Below, one piece after another: positions 1 to 8,355 of a DNA stretch of 58,369 nucleotides. Both the position numbers and the translations under genes were made by a program. The notes beneath the pieces were generated by a model that was not told the DNA's origin, did no database searches, and saw nothing but the letters and a program-made list of their open reading frames with translations. Within the stretch, counting starts at the first letter, position 1; every line of letters begins with the position of its first letter. Origin of the DNA: Planctomycetota bacterium (lineage in GTDB: Bacteria; Planctomycetota; UBA8108; UBA1146; JAJFFE01); NCBI GenBank assembly GCA_021776775.1, contig JAJFFE010000170.1, positions 1-58,369 on the forward strand, given 5' to 3'.

Positions 1-985
1 CCACCCCGCGCCAGCCGAGGCTCTGCACCTGCTCCACGCTGACGTCGGCAGCGAGCAGTATGAATAGCATTCCGATGAACAGCACCGTGAGCTGCTCCTT
101 GAACTCCTGCAGCTCTCGCCGAATGTGGGTCTTCGCGTTGCCCATCACCACGCCAGCCACCGTCACTGCGGCGATGCCGCTTTCTGGCATCCACGCGTTG
201 GCGAGTTGAAAGAGTGCGAGGACCAACGACAAGGCAAAGACGTTCTCGAGCCCTTCCGGGATGAGATCGCGCTTCCTGAAGAGAAACGCCATGCCTAGTC
301 CGCCGACCACTCCCATGCCGATCCCGCCGGCGAGGTGCTGGAGAAAATGTAGGCTCCCGGACGCCGGACTGAACTCGAGGCGTACGATGTCGAGAACGAT
401 CGCCGCCGTGATGGCGCCGATGGCATCGATCAGCACGCCCTCGGCTTCGAGCACCGTCGCCACCGAGTGTTTGACCTTGAGCCGTTTGAGCAACGGACCG
501 ATGACTGTCGGTCCCGTCACGATCACCAGCGACCCGAAGAGCCACGACACCGGCCAGTCCCACCCCATGATCCAGTGCGCGGCGAACGCTCCCCCGACCA
601 TGGTGATCGCGGAACCGACGCTGATCAGAAGCTGGATCGAAAGCTTCGCTTGTTTCACACGGGTGAGGCTGAGGTTGAGTCCACCCTCGAAGAGAATCAC
701 GGCGACGGCGAATCCGACGAGGATCGACAGCGCGCCACCCAAGCTGTCGGGGCGAACAATGTTCGCAGCGCTCGGCCCGAGCAGGACCCCTGCAAGCAAG
801 AGAAGCAGCAGACTGGGCAGCCGCAGTTTGCGGGCAAACGTCTGCGCCACGATGCCCACCACGAGCGCGATGGCGATGCTGAGGCTCGCGGCGCTATGGT
901 GGCCAGCGGAATGCCCCGCCGCGGCGGCGGCCACATCATTGCCGGCCACATCGGTGACGGCGTGAGTGATGTCAGAGAGTTTCAA
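1..985 (-). CDS. Cation:proton antiporter, CPA family (N-terminal part, cut by window edge)
   Basis: This is the 5' part of a membrane antiporter read leftwards; 328 codons are present and the C-terminus lies outside the window. After a short Ala/His-rich N-terminus the protein is a chain of hydrophobic segments. It carries the CPA1-like stretch TGPTVIGPLLKRLKV followed by LEAEGVLIDAIGA, where the acidic residue of the usual ND/D ion site appears as ID. That variant is also seen in cyanobacterial/proteobacterial NhaP-like exchangers. The expected role is Na+ or K+/H+ exchange in the cytoplasmic membrane. The start is taken as TTG because GAGGAG sits nine bases upstream and an in-frame stop lies at 1019-1021; no ATG fits. 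A C-terminal TrkA-type domain cannot be judged. Family assignment is firm; ion specificity is unknown. Confidence 0.85.
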   Translation of the reverse strand, partial: MKLSDITHAVTDVAGNDVAAAAAGHSAGHHSAASLSIAIALVVGIVAQTFARKLRLPSLLLLLLAGVLLGPSAANIVRPDSLGGALSILVGFAVAVILFEGGLNLSLTRVKQAKLSIQLLISVGSAITMVGGAFAAHWIMGWDWPVSWLFGSLVIVTGPTVIGPLLKRLKVKHSVATVLEAEGVLIDAIGAITAAIVLDIVRLEFSPASGSLHFLQHLAGGIGMGVVGGLGMAFLFRKRDLIPEGLENVFALSLVLALFQLANAWMPESGIAAVTVAGVVMGNAKTHIRRELQEFKEQLTVLFIGMLFILLAADVSVEQVQSLGWRGV

Positions 986-1283
986 AATAGCCTGCTCCTC
1001 AGCAATTCGCTGGATACGTCAATTCGTCTTCAAGAACCCGCCGCGCAGGTTAACCGGTAGCCCGCGTCGCGCGCGAGCGTCGCCCAGTTGGTAACCAACT
1101 CCGGCCACGGAAACAACGGCGGAACCGACGATCCTGTCGAAATCTCCGACACCTGGATCACGGCGCGATCAGGTCACGGTGAGCGCTCGCGTCAATTGCG
1201 ATCGTGGTCTATCCTTGCTTCGCTTCGGTCTACCGACCAAGCGGGGCTTTAGCGATACCACATTCATGACGAAGAGGTGAACC

Positions 1284-2180
1284 ATGGGCAGCCGGCTCTG
1301 CCTCACGGCGGTCGTTATCGCCGTGTTGTCGACTACCGTGTCCGCAGGCGATGCGACGATCGACTTCTTTTCCTCGGCGTTTCTGCCACAGAGCGTCGAG
1401 ATTCAACTCGGAGAGTGTGTGACATGGAACTGGGTCGCGGGCAGCCACACTCTGAGCAGCGGCACTCCGACCGGCGCGGTCGGAACGATTGATGAACCGG
1501 GCGCGCTGTTCTCGGCGACACTCGACGCCGCCAATCCGACGTTCAGCTACCCGTTCACGAGCGGCTCTGGAAGCGACTTTCACTTTTTCGATGCAGACAA
1601 TCCGACCCAAGTCGGAACGATCAACGTGCTCGGGGACGACCTCACGTTCATCGTCGTCGTGGTCGACAATGTGTTCGAGCCGGCGAACATCGACATCTTC
1701 GAGGGTGACAAGGTACGCTGGGAACACGACCCCGGGGAAATGCTCCATACCGCGACGAGTGGATTGTCATCGATGCCGGCGGACAATCCCGGCGATCTGT
1801 TCGACGCAATCCTCAGCGACTCCAGCCCCGTGTTCGAGTACATTTTCAACGACGCGGGCGTCATGCCGTACTTCTGCGTCCCGCACGAAGTGCTCGGCAT
1901 GGTCGGTGAGATCCGAGTGCAGGATCGATTCATTCGCGGGGACGGAAATCGCGATGGCCAACTCACCATCGCCGATCCGATCTCCACACTCGACCACCTC
2001 TTCGCTGGAGTGTCGACGAACTGTCGCGACGCTCACGACACCAACGATGACGGAGCACTCGACATCGGAGACGTGATCTTCTTGCTCAGCTACATCTTCT
2101 CGAGCGGGACTCCTCCACTTGCACCATTTCCCGGGGAGGGGCCGGATCGCACGGTCGACGGGTTGAGCTGCTTCCCGTAG
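1284..2180 (+). CDS. Secreted tandem-cupredoxin protein with C-terminal dockerin-like domain
   Basis: A 298-residue exported protein with a signal peptide of about 21 residues (cleavage near VSA-GD). Two cupredoxin-like domains follow, at about 22-116 and 120-212. The second has the complete type-1 copper set in plastocyanin order: His155, Cys198, His201 and Met206. The first keeps only scattered His residues (55, 100) and no Cys, so it is probably metal-free. Residues 218-276 form a dockerin-like pair of Ca2+ loops (GDGNRDGQLTIAD and DTNDDGALDIGD), followed by a short tail ending SCFP. A role in periplasmic or extracellular electron transfer or copper binding is inferred from the ligands. 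The start is supported by AGAGGTG seven bases upstream. The gene stands alone, divergent from the antiporter, and is followed by a strong hairpin. Confidence 0.88.
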   Translation: MGSRLCLTAVVIAVLSTTVSAGDATIDFFSSAFLPQSVEIQLGECVTWNWVAGSHTLSSGTPTGAVGTIDEPGALFSATLDAANPTFSYPFTSGSGSDFHFFDADNPTQVGTINVLGDDLTFIVVVVDNVFEPANIDIFEGDKVRWEHDPGEMLHTATSGLSSMPADNPGDLFDAILSDSSPVFEYIFNDAGVMPYFCVPHEVLGMVGEIRVQDRFIRGDGNRDGQLTIADPISTLDHLFAGVSTNCRDAHDTNDDGALDIGDVIFLLSYIFSSGTPPLAPFPGEGPDRTVDGLSCFP

Positions 2181-2211
2181 CGAGTCGCGACGAACGAACC
2201 AACGGCAACAA

Positions 2212-2252
2212 CAGAACGGCCGAAAAGTCAGGATGACTTTCCGGCCGTTCTG
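2212..2252. terminator. Bidirectional hairpin terminator between convergent genes
   Basis: A long inverted repeat: CAGAACGGCCG at the left arm matches CGGCCGTTCTG at the right, with an inner AAAGTCA/TGACTTT pairing around a three-base loop. It lies between the stop of the cupredoxin gene (2180) and the stop of the minus-strand PDZ gene (2297). A short T-rich stretch follows on the plus strand. It can plausibly terminate transcription in both directions. Confidence 0.75.
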
Positions 2253-2296
2253 CGTTTTCGCCGCTCTATGTTTCTCGATCGTGTAGCTATCGTGAT

Positions 2297-3505
2297 TTAC
2301 TTGCGACGCCGCTCGCTACCGGGTTGCCCGTAGTGCTTTTCGATGAGTCGCTCGAGACGCTCGAGTCGGTTCTCCAATCGGGTGATCGGATCTTCCTGAC
2401 GTTCCGCCCCCCTCTTCCGTGTCTCGTTTCGAGAGTCGAAGTAAGCACGGTTCTGCTCCGCGAGCCGCGGCCGCCAGTAGTTGTAGAGTGCTTGGTTCTC
2501 CTTAGCGTTCTTGCTCCAACTCCCCTGGCGCGGATCAGTCGGAACGGGATCGCTTCCCTGGCGACGAAACAGGTTGCCGACCACGGGGATGTCACCGAGA
2601 AGCGGCACGGAGCTGTTCTTCTCGACACCGACGGCTTGGCGAACCACCGGAACGTCGATCACAAGGTGATGGCCTTTGCGCACCACGCGCAGCTGGATCG
2701 ACTGCCCGCCGTTTTCGGCCACGGCCTTCTTGAACGACTCCATAGTCACGTCGTCGTCGGATCCGATACCCACCACCACGTCGAACTTCTCGAGCCCGGA
2801 CTTCTCCGCCGACATTCCCGGCACCACGCGAGTAATCACGACCGCGTGGGTCTCGACTCCGCAGTGATACGCCAACGCTTCCGAGGCGGGCTCCATGTTG
2901 ATGCCGATCAGCGGTCTCGTGGTCGCCTGCTGGATTCGATGGTCGGGAAGGTAGGCAGCCGCACCCGGCGGAAGCTGAACGTCCTTGTTCGAGTTGCGAA
3001 ACGTAAACCGAACCGAACCGTCGTCGCCGAGCACGTCCACCGAATCGCCCTGGCGTCGCAGGCGATCGGGATCGACCTCCTTGCCGTTCACCAAAACGGT
3101 CAGTCGACCTTCGTCGTCGAGCGTGAACAGCGCGCCCGGCCACTCATCGCCGTTGGCTTTTGAGTCCCAGCGAAACTGGCCCTGCTGATCCAGTTTGGAC
3201 CAAAACTCCGTTGCGCTCGCGTCCACCCAAGCCAAGTTCGAGTTGGCCGCCGGTGCTAGAACGTGCCAACCAGTGAGCCCTTTCGTCTTCGCATCGTATT
3301 GCCACATATACTGATTCAGTGGCGCTGCCTTTTCCGGGTCTTGTGCGGCGCCGATCTCGGTGGCCGGCTCGGTCGCTTCTCCCGCTTGGAGATTGGCAAC
3401 CGCCGCGTCCAACGCAAGGTTGCCGTCATCTTGAGCGGCAACGATACCGTGCGACCCGAACATGGCCGCGCTCAGCAAAGTGATCCACATCATTCTCAAG
3501 TACAT
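2297..3505 (-). CDS. Secreted PDZ-domain protein
   Basis: A 402-residue protein with an N-terminal signal peptide (about 1-24, ending VAAQ). The central part has no recognised domain. At roughly 200-290 lies a PDZ-like domain, with GINMEPASEALAYHCGV, VVPGMSAEKSGLEKFDVVVGI and a closing strand LRVVRKGHHLVIDVPV, as in HtrA/DegS-type PDZ modules. No protease Ser/His/Asp domain is attached, so it is probably a protein-binding or scaffold protein in the periplasm or at the surface. The C-terminus (about 360-402) is charged and helical (ITRLENRLERLERLIEK), likely a short coiled coil. The start ATG has GAGGAG six bases upstream. It lies 46 bp downstream of the membrane-protein/ECF sigma pair and could be co-transcribed with it. 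Confidence 0.8.
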   Translation of the reverse strand: MYLRMMWITLLSAAMFGSHGIVAAQDDGNLALDAAVANLQAGEATEPATEIGAAQDPEKAAPLNQYMWQYDAKTKGLTGWHVLAPAANSNLAWVDASATEFWSKLDQQGQFRWDSKANGDEWPGALFTLDDEGRLTVLVNGKEVDPDRLRRQGDSVDVLGDDGSVRFTFRNSNKDVQLPPGAAAYLPDHRIQQATTRPLIGINMEPASEALAYHCGVETHAVVITRVVPGMSAEKSGLEKFDVVVGIGSDDDVTMESFKKAVAENGGQSIQLRVVRKGHHLVIDVPVVRQAVGVEKNSSVPLLGDIPVVGNLFRRQGSDPVPTDPRQGSWSKNAKENQALYNYWRPRLAEQNRAYFDSRNETRKRGAERQEDPITRLENRLERLERLIEKHYGQPGSERRRK

Positions 3506-3551
3506 GTACGACTCCTCAAAACGGGTCCGGGGGTGTTCATCATCTTCGGTG

Positions 3552-4205
3552 CTACAGCGAGCCGCGTCGGCTCACATGATCGAACGTCACCGGCGTTGCC
3601 ACGGGCATGCCGGTCTCGGTGTGGTCTATGTCGTAGAACTCATCGACGGTGCGCCGCTCGAGCAGTCGTCGTAGGTAAACGATCTCAACCGCCTCTTGAT
3701 CCGGCAGCGGACGGGTCTCGACGACCAATCGCGGGAGTTCTCCGACCAATCGTCCTTCGCGCATTCCGGCATCGAAGTACTGAATCAACGCGTCGTCGGC
3801 GGAGAGTTCCGCTGGCATATCGTTGTGACCTGGAGCGACAGGGTTGCTCGCGAGCTTCGATTGCTGGCCGACGCCCACGATCCATAGAACAGCGAAGAGA
3901 ATGGCCGCCGCCCAACCCACCGCCGAGTTCCAACGCGCGACAAGGCTCTTCGAAACGGGAGACAAGGGGGCCGGAATCGGCTCTTCCAAAGGAAGATCGA
4001 CGCCATCCGCGACCGAGACTTCCTGAGCCAGAACGACGCGGACGACCGCCTCCGACTTGATCGCGCCGGCGAGACGACGCCACACGTCAGCGTCCCGTTG
4101 CGCCAGCAGTTCGAGTTCCGCCCAATCCGCCGTGGTCGCGTCGTTGTCGACAACGCGGCTGATCAACAGCTCGTCTCGCTCGACGTCGTCCTTCGGATCA
4201 TGCAT
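3552..4205 (-). CDS. Single-pass membrane protein, probable anti-sigma partner of the adjacent ECF sigma factor
   Basis: About 217 residues. The acidic N-terminal half (MHDPKDDVERDELLISRVVDNDATTADWAELELLAQRD, shown in part) resembles the cytoplasmic part of anti-sigma/FecR-like proteins. One transmembrane helix follows (SAVGWAAAILFAVLWIVGVG), then a roughly 100-residue exported domain without recognisable motifs. It begins 19 bases after the sigma-factor stop, the usual sigma/anti-sigma arrangement. The chosen ATG (4203-4205) has AAAGG seven bases upstream; an in-frame ATG at 4218-4220 is an alternative. No zinc-binding HxxxCxxC motif is visible, so it is not a classical ZAS-type anti-sigma factor. 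The role is inferred from position and topology only. Confidence 0.65.
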   Translation of the reverse strand: MHDPKDDVERDELLISRVVDNDATTADWAELELLAQRDADVWRRLAGAIKSEAVVRVVLAQEVSVADGVDLPLEEPIPAPLSPVSKSLVARWNSAVGWAAAILFAVLWIVGVGQQSKLASNPVAPGHNDMPAELSADDALIQYFDAGMREGRLVGELPRLVVETRPLPDQEAVEIVYLRRLLERRTVDEFYDIDHTETGMPVATPVTFDHVSRRGSL

Positions 4206-4224
4206 TTCAGAACCTTTCATCGAT

Positions 4225-4836
4225 TCAAACCACGCCTTCGGCACCGGGCGCGACCCCGCGTCGAGCCAACGTTTCACGCAGACGCTTTCGTGCTCGAGCC
4301 AGTCGCGTCTCGATCGTTGTCTCCGGCAAGCCGAGGGTGTGCGCAATCTCGCGTTGCCCCTGCCCGTGTACACAACGAAGAATCAACGGCTCTCGGTACT
4401 CGGGCGGAAGCTCAGCGATGCTCTTCAGCACCAGGTCCGCGTCGTCGCTCACACTCCCGTGTCGATCGAACACCGCGACCTCATCGATTTCATCGGCTGA
4501 GTTCGATGTCCGGCGACGCTGCAGTGCAACGCGTCGCCCCGCCGCCCGCCCGGTATTCATGGCGATCGTTCGCAACCATGGGCGGAAGCTCGAGACGTCT
4601 CGGAGGTCTCCGATCTTTCGAAGAACAGTGAGCGCGACCTCCTGCAGGAGATCCTCCAGGTCTTCCGTCGACGGCCGATACGCGACCAAGATCGCGGCCG
4701 CCCATCGACGGTGCCCACGCCAAAGCAGCTCGAGGGCGTCACGATCCCCCGCTATCGCCTTCGCGACGAGAGCGTCCGGAGAGTCCGATTCACGCGCAGG
4801 TTCACCCTGCGCGCCGTGCGATTCGCGTATGGCCAT
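4225..4836 (-). CDS. ECF-type RNA polymerase sigma factor
   Basis: 203 residues with the two-domain ECF layout. Region 2 lies at about 25-95 (ALELLWRGHRRWAAAILVAY, STEDLEDLLQEVALTVLRKI, FRPWLRTIAMNTGR). A linker rich in Arg and acidic residues follows. Region 4 lies at about 138-190 (IAELPPEYREPLILRCVHG, QREIAHTLGLPETTIETRLARARKRLRE), a helix-turn-helix for -35 recognition. It would redirect RNA polymerase to a small regulon, controlled by the membrane protein encoded immediately downstream. No clear Shine-Dalgarno precedes the ATG, so the start is the least certain part. Together with the PDZ gene it may form one transcription unit. Confidence 0.9.
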   Translation of the reverse strand: MAIRESHGAQGEPARESDSPDALVAKAIAGDRDALELLWRGHRRWAAAILVAYRPSTEDLEDLLQEVALTVLRKIGDLRDVSSFRPWLRTIAMNTGRAAGRRVALQRRRTSNSADEIDEVAVFDRHGSVSDDADLVLKSIAELPPEYREPLILRCVHGQGQREIAHTLGLPETTIETRLARARKRLRETLARRGVAPGAEGVV

Positions 4837-4994
4837 GGTTGAACATCTAGATGACGTACCTCCCGTTTTCCGTCACTGTTTCTCGAGAAAGTGGCGAAAG
4901 ACGAAAAAACGGCACCACTCGAAAATCGAGGGATGCCGTACTTCTGTTTTGGCGCGCTGGTTACGCGGATCTGACGGGAGTCGGAGTGGGCGAC

Positions 4995-6416
4995 TCAGGT
5001 TCGATACAGTCCGAGCGGTTTGCGCATGGCTCGGTCGTATCCGGGAAAGAAGTCGTTGTCCCGCGTGTCGTACTGGAACATGCCGGAGAGCGTCTCGGCG
5101 AAGACGTCGCGGAAGTCGGTCGTGACTTGGAGATCTCGGTTGCGGTAAAGAGCCTTCCCGCGCAGACCCAACCACTTACCGTGCACTTTCCCGCCGTTGA
5201 CCTTCCCGCCAACAGCAAGCATGAAGCCGCCGTGACCGTGATCGGTTCCGACGCTACCGTTCTCGGCCACCGTCCGTCCGAACTCAGTCATAGTCAAGAT
5301 AGTCACGCGCTGCATCCGTTCGGGACCGAGGTCCTGCACGAATGCCGCGATGGATTGAGCCAGAAGCCCGAGCATGCGCGACTGCGTGCCGTTACTGGCG
5401 CCTTGGTACGAGTGATGATCCCAACCGCCGTAGTCGACCGCGGTGATCTCGAGCGGCTCACCGGCTTTCAGCACCGTCGCGATGTCCGCGAGCTGCGTCG
5501 GAAGCGCGCCCTGCGGGTACAGCCCGTCCTTCTTCGACTTCGAACCCGACAGGATGCGATTGAGGTGGCGGAGTTTCTCGATCGTACTCACGCCTGCATT
5601 GTGAATGCCGGGCGCCAAGTCTTCACCCGTGACGGGAGGACGTCCCTTCTCGCGCAGCTCTTTGGCCATAGCACGGTCGCGCGCTCGACGCTTCGCTGGT
5701 GACAAGCCGGCCAACTCTTCCGCCGCTTCCCGCTGCCGCTTCTCGATCAGCGCGTCGTGCTCGGGGCAAGGCTTGTACAAGTCTTCGAACGCCGAGAGCG
5801 CTTCGTCCGAACCCTCCCCGGGGGCGGCGAGCACGGAGTACCGCCCGCGTAGTGAGCGCGGCAACAACGCCTGCGGGCTGAACGCGCGCAGGTAGTGATC
5901 GTCCGCCTTCTTGGTGCGGCGCAAGTATCGATTCAGCCAGCCCTCTTGGACCGCTTTGATACCGGGAGCGGCCCACTCCATAAAGTCTTGCGCATCGAAG
6001 TGGCTGCGGGTTTCGTGGGTCGAGCCGACATTGACGATCGGCGCGACCATGCCCGCCTTGTACAGCGGAAGTAGCGGGGCAAGAGCCGGATGCAAACCGA
6101 ACGTCTTGCTCAGCTCCAGCGCGGGCGCTACTCCCTCGACCCGCTTGCTGTCGTAGGGACTGGGAATGGCAATCGTCGGTCGCAACGAATAGTAGTCCGG
6201 GTCGCGATAAGGAACGACGGCGTTGAGGGAATCCGCGCCTCCCCGCAAGTAGATGATGACGAGCGAGTTGACGGTCTTGACGACCTTCGTCTTTCCCGGC
6301 GTCTGAACAGCGGGAGCCGCGAACAGGCCGGGCGCCCCCACCGATCCCAACGCGGCGGAACCGGCGGCGAGCGCGGCCGCGTTGCTCAAGAATCGTCGGC
6401 GGTCGATCTCTGACAT
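4995..6416 (-). CDS. DUF1501 family secreted protein with Tat-type signal
   Basis: 473 residues. The N-terminus MSEIDRRRFLSNAAALAAGS is a twin-arginine signal with an Ala-rich hydrophobic core, so export by Tat is expected. The body has the DUF1501 hallmarks: LVIIYLRGGADSLNAVVPYRD, NVGSTHETRSHFDAQDFMEWAAPG, DYGGWDHHSYQG and TMTEFGRTVAENGSVGTDHGHGG. This family has an alkaline-phosphatase-like fold related to sulfatases; its substrate is unknown. The start at 6416 is preferred over an upstream ATG at 6449 because GAAGGA lies eight bases before it and it places the RR motif correctly. It follows the DUF1800 gene by 42 bp on the same strand, the common paired arrangement in planctomycetes and other bacteria. 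Confidence 0.9.
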   Translation of the reverse strand: MSEIDRRRFLSNAAALAAGSAALGSVGAPGLFAAPAVQTPGKTKVVKTVNSLVIIYLRGGADSLNAVVPYRDPDYYSLRPTIAIPSPYDSKRVEGVAPALELSKTFGLHPALAPLLPLYKAGMVAPIVNVGSTHETRSHFDAQDFMEWAAPGIKAVQEGWLNRYLRRTKKADDHYLRAFSPQALLPRSLRGRYSVLAAPGEGSDEALSAFEDLYKPCPEHDALIEKRQREAAEELAGLSPAKRRARDRAMAKELREKGRPPVTGEDLAPGIHNAGVSTIEKLRHLNRILSGSKSKKDGLYPQGALPTQLADIATVLKAGEPLEITAVDYGGWDHHSYQGASNGTQSRMLGLLAQSIAAFVQDLGPERMQRVTILTMTEFGRTVAENGSVGTDHGHGGFMLAVGGKVNGGKVHGKWLGLRGKALYRNRDLQVTTDFRDVFAETLSGMFQYDTRDNDFFPGYDRAMRKPLGLYRT

Positions 6417-6458
6417 GTTGGGTCCTTCCGCGTTGCTAAATCTCATCATTGAGTCTCG

Positions 6459-8114
6459 TCATTGAACCTGGAACGAAGGAGAGCCGAGCAACAAGCCAAG
6501 TAGTCTTCGCAGAGACCACGCTTTTCCGAGCGCCGCCTTGGTTGCGTCGTCGATTCCGTCCGGGAAGATGCGTTTGATCATGGCAGCGCGTCGTTCGTCT
6601 CGCGGCAATGGGTCGAGCGACTCGAAGAACGACTCCGGTATCTCGACCCCGTCCAACTGTCCGCCCGAGAGTTTTAGAGCGAAGTCCCACCGATGAACCA
6701 GAACCCCGGGATCGAGCCACGCTTCGGTCTGATCGAAGTACCCGGTCGGGTCTTCACATCGGTAGAGCGGTTGCCCCATGCGGTGCAACAGGTAGAGAAG
6801 CTGCTCGGCGCTGGTGACCTTCGCCTCGGTCGCACGCAGTGCGCTAACCATCGCTTCGAAGGGTGATTTGAACTTGGCGCGAAAGTTGACGCGATTCAGG
6901 AATAGCGGGTGGAAAACCAACGCACGGTAGACATCGGGAAGATTGCCGCGACTCTTCTTGAATACAGCAGCCACATCGTCAACCAGTTTCTTGGGCGGTT
7001 CGTCATTGACGAGGTAGCGGCAGAGCTTCCACGAAACGAACTGTGCCGTGCCTTTGTGGCGGGCGACCGAGAGAATCAAGTCGGTCCCGTTCTTCTCGGT
7101 CTTGCCCGACACCTTGCGACCGAGGACCTTCTTGCCACCCGCGTCGTGGACGTCGTGACGAAACAGAAAGCCGTATGGGCTCTGGTACGCCTCGCCGCGC
7201 CAGCCGTGCGTCCAACCCGTCAGCGACCGCGCGAGTTCGCGTACATCGGCTTGCGTGTAGTAGTTGTCCGCGCCGAGAGTGTGAAGCTCTAGCAGCTCGC
7301 GGGCGTAGTTCTCGTTCAGCCCGGAGTAGCGCTCCAGATTCATGGCGTACTCGCCGATCTTCGCGTCCGGGTTCTCGCGGCGAACTTTTCGCGCTTGTTC
7401 GATCGTCTCTCGCTCCCGCTTCGTCAGCGGCTTTTGAGAGATCTCGTTGTCGAGGTAGATCGACATGGCCGGGTGCTTCGCTGACGCCAGGAGCATCTCT
7501 TCGAAACGACCGAAGGCATGCTGACGAATGACGCTCGATTCGTAGTTGTTGGAGAAGTAGCGGCAGTTGCCCTTGGTTTGATCGATGTTGAAGTGGTTGC
7601 GCCAGAACTCGACGATGACTTCTTGGAACTGTCGCTTCGACAGAAGCGCACGCACCAGCACCGACTCCTGAAGTTCGCGCTGCAGCCGCTCACGAAGCTG
7701 ATTCTGCATAGCGAAGAATTCGTTGCGTTGATCGAGCGGAAGTTCGTCGAACCCGGGAGGAGGGGGCGGCCAGTACTGCGCCCACGTCTCTTCAATGGTC
7801 AATGCGAGAGACGGATACTTCAACTTCATGATCTCGTCGAGCGCGGAGTCGTCCACCGACTGGGGATCGAGCTGCGCTTCGAGCCACGTCTGCCAACCCT
7901 TTTCGGTCAGCGCGTCGAGTTCGCCGGGACGTGCTCCGAACGAAAGCCGATTGAGAATCTGACCCGCTTGTTCCGACGGCGACAGCGGCGCAGGTTCCTC
8001 AGACTCCACCGGCGAAGTCGCACCGCCAGTGTCGGGTTCATTGGAAACCCCGAACACCGAGAGCGGTGATAGTAGGAGCACCATCAGACACGTGCGACGA
8101 AGACTCGAATGCAT
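6459..8114 (-). CDS. DUF1800 family secreted protein
   Basis: 551 residues with a signal peptide (MHSSLRRTCLMVLLLSPLSVF). After a Pro/Glu-rich linker the DUF1800 start is recognisable as ILNRLSFGARPGELDALTEKGWQ (shown in part). It continues with EFWRNHFNIDQTKGNCRYFS, MSIYLDNEISQKPL, LNENYARELLELHTLG and LARSLTGWTHGWRG. The biochemical role of the family is unknown. It is nearly always encoded next to DUF1501, as here. The start has a strong GAGGAGGT five bases before the ATG. This is the first gene of a two-gene operon with the DUF1501 gene (42 bp gap). Confidence 0.9.
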   Translation of the reverse strand: MHSSLRRTCLMVLLLSPLSVFGVSNEPDTGGATSPVESEEPAPLSPSEQAGQILNRLSFGARPGELDALTEKGWQTWLEAQLDPQSVDDSALDEIMKLKYPSLALTIEETWAQYWPPPPPGFDELPLDQRNEFFAMQNQLRERLQRELQESVLVRALLSKRQFQEVIVEFWRNHFNIDQTKGNCRYFSNNYESSVIRQHAFGRFEEMLLASAKHPAMSIYLDNEISQKPLTKRERETIEQARKVRRENPDAKIGEYAMNLERYSGLNENYARELLELHTLGADNYYTQADVRELARSLTGWTHGWRGEAYQSPYGFLFRHDVHDAGGKKVLGRKVSGKTEKNGTDLILSVARHKGTAQFVSWKLCRYLVNDEPPKKLVDDVAAVFKKSRGNLPDVYRALVFHPLFLNRVNFRAKFKSPFEAMVSALRATEAKVTSAEQLLYLLHRMGQPLYRCEDPTGYFDQTEAWLDPGVLVHRWDFALKLSGGQLDGVEIPESFFESLDPLPRDERRAAMIKRIFPDGIDDATKAALGKAWSLRRLLGLLLGSPSFQVQ

Positions 8115-8280
8115 GCGACCTCCTCACTCAGCATCTTATCCCCCGTCTGACGTGAGGCCAGGGGCCAGCTGCGATCTCCGCTCACACGGCCCAGACCGCT
8201 CGAGGGGTGAACTCGTTACGAAACGAACCTCAAGACCGATGGCTCGCTTCCGCAGCTATTCGTCGTAGTCGGTGTTGTGC

Positions 8281-8328
8281 AAAAAAAGAGAGCCGAGAAC
8301 TCGGCGTGTTGCCAAGTCCTCGACTCTC
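8281..8328 (-). terminator. Rho-independent terminator of the large dockerin gene
   Basis: On the minus strand an 18-base arm (8328-8311) pairs almost fully with 8305-8288 around a five-base loop and is followed directly by seven T residues (A tract at 8281-8287 on the plus strand). It lies 27 bases after the stop of the minus-strand gene ending at 8356. Textbook intrinsic terminator geometry. Confidence 0.92.
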
Positions 8329-8355
8329 TAGCTAATCCACTTCACGCTTTCGCCA

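Noticed and set aside
261..1060. Two overlapping plus-strand frames of 197 and 234 codons
   Set aside because: They are antisense to the antiporter gene, are rich in Arg/Pro/Ser, and show no domain or ribosome-binding site.
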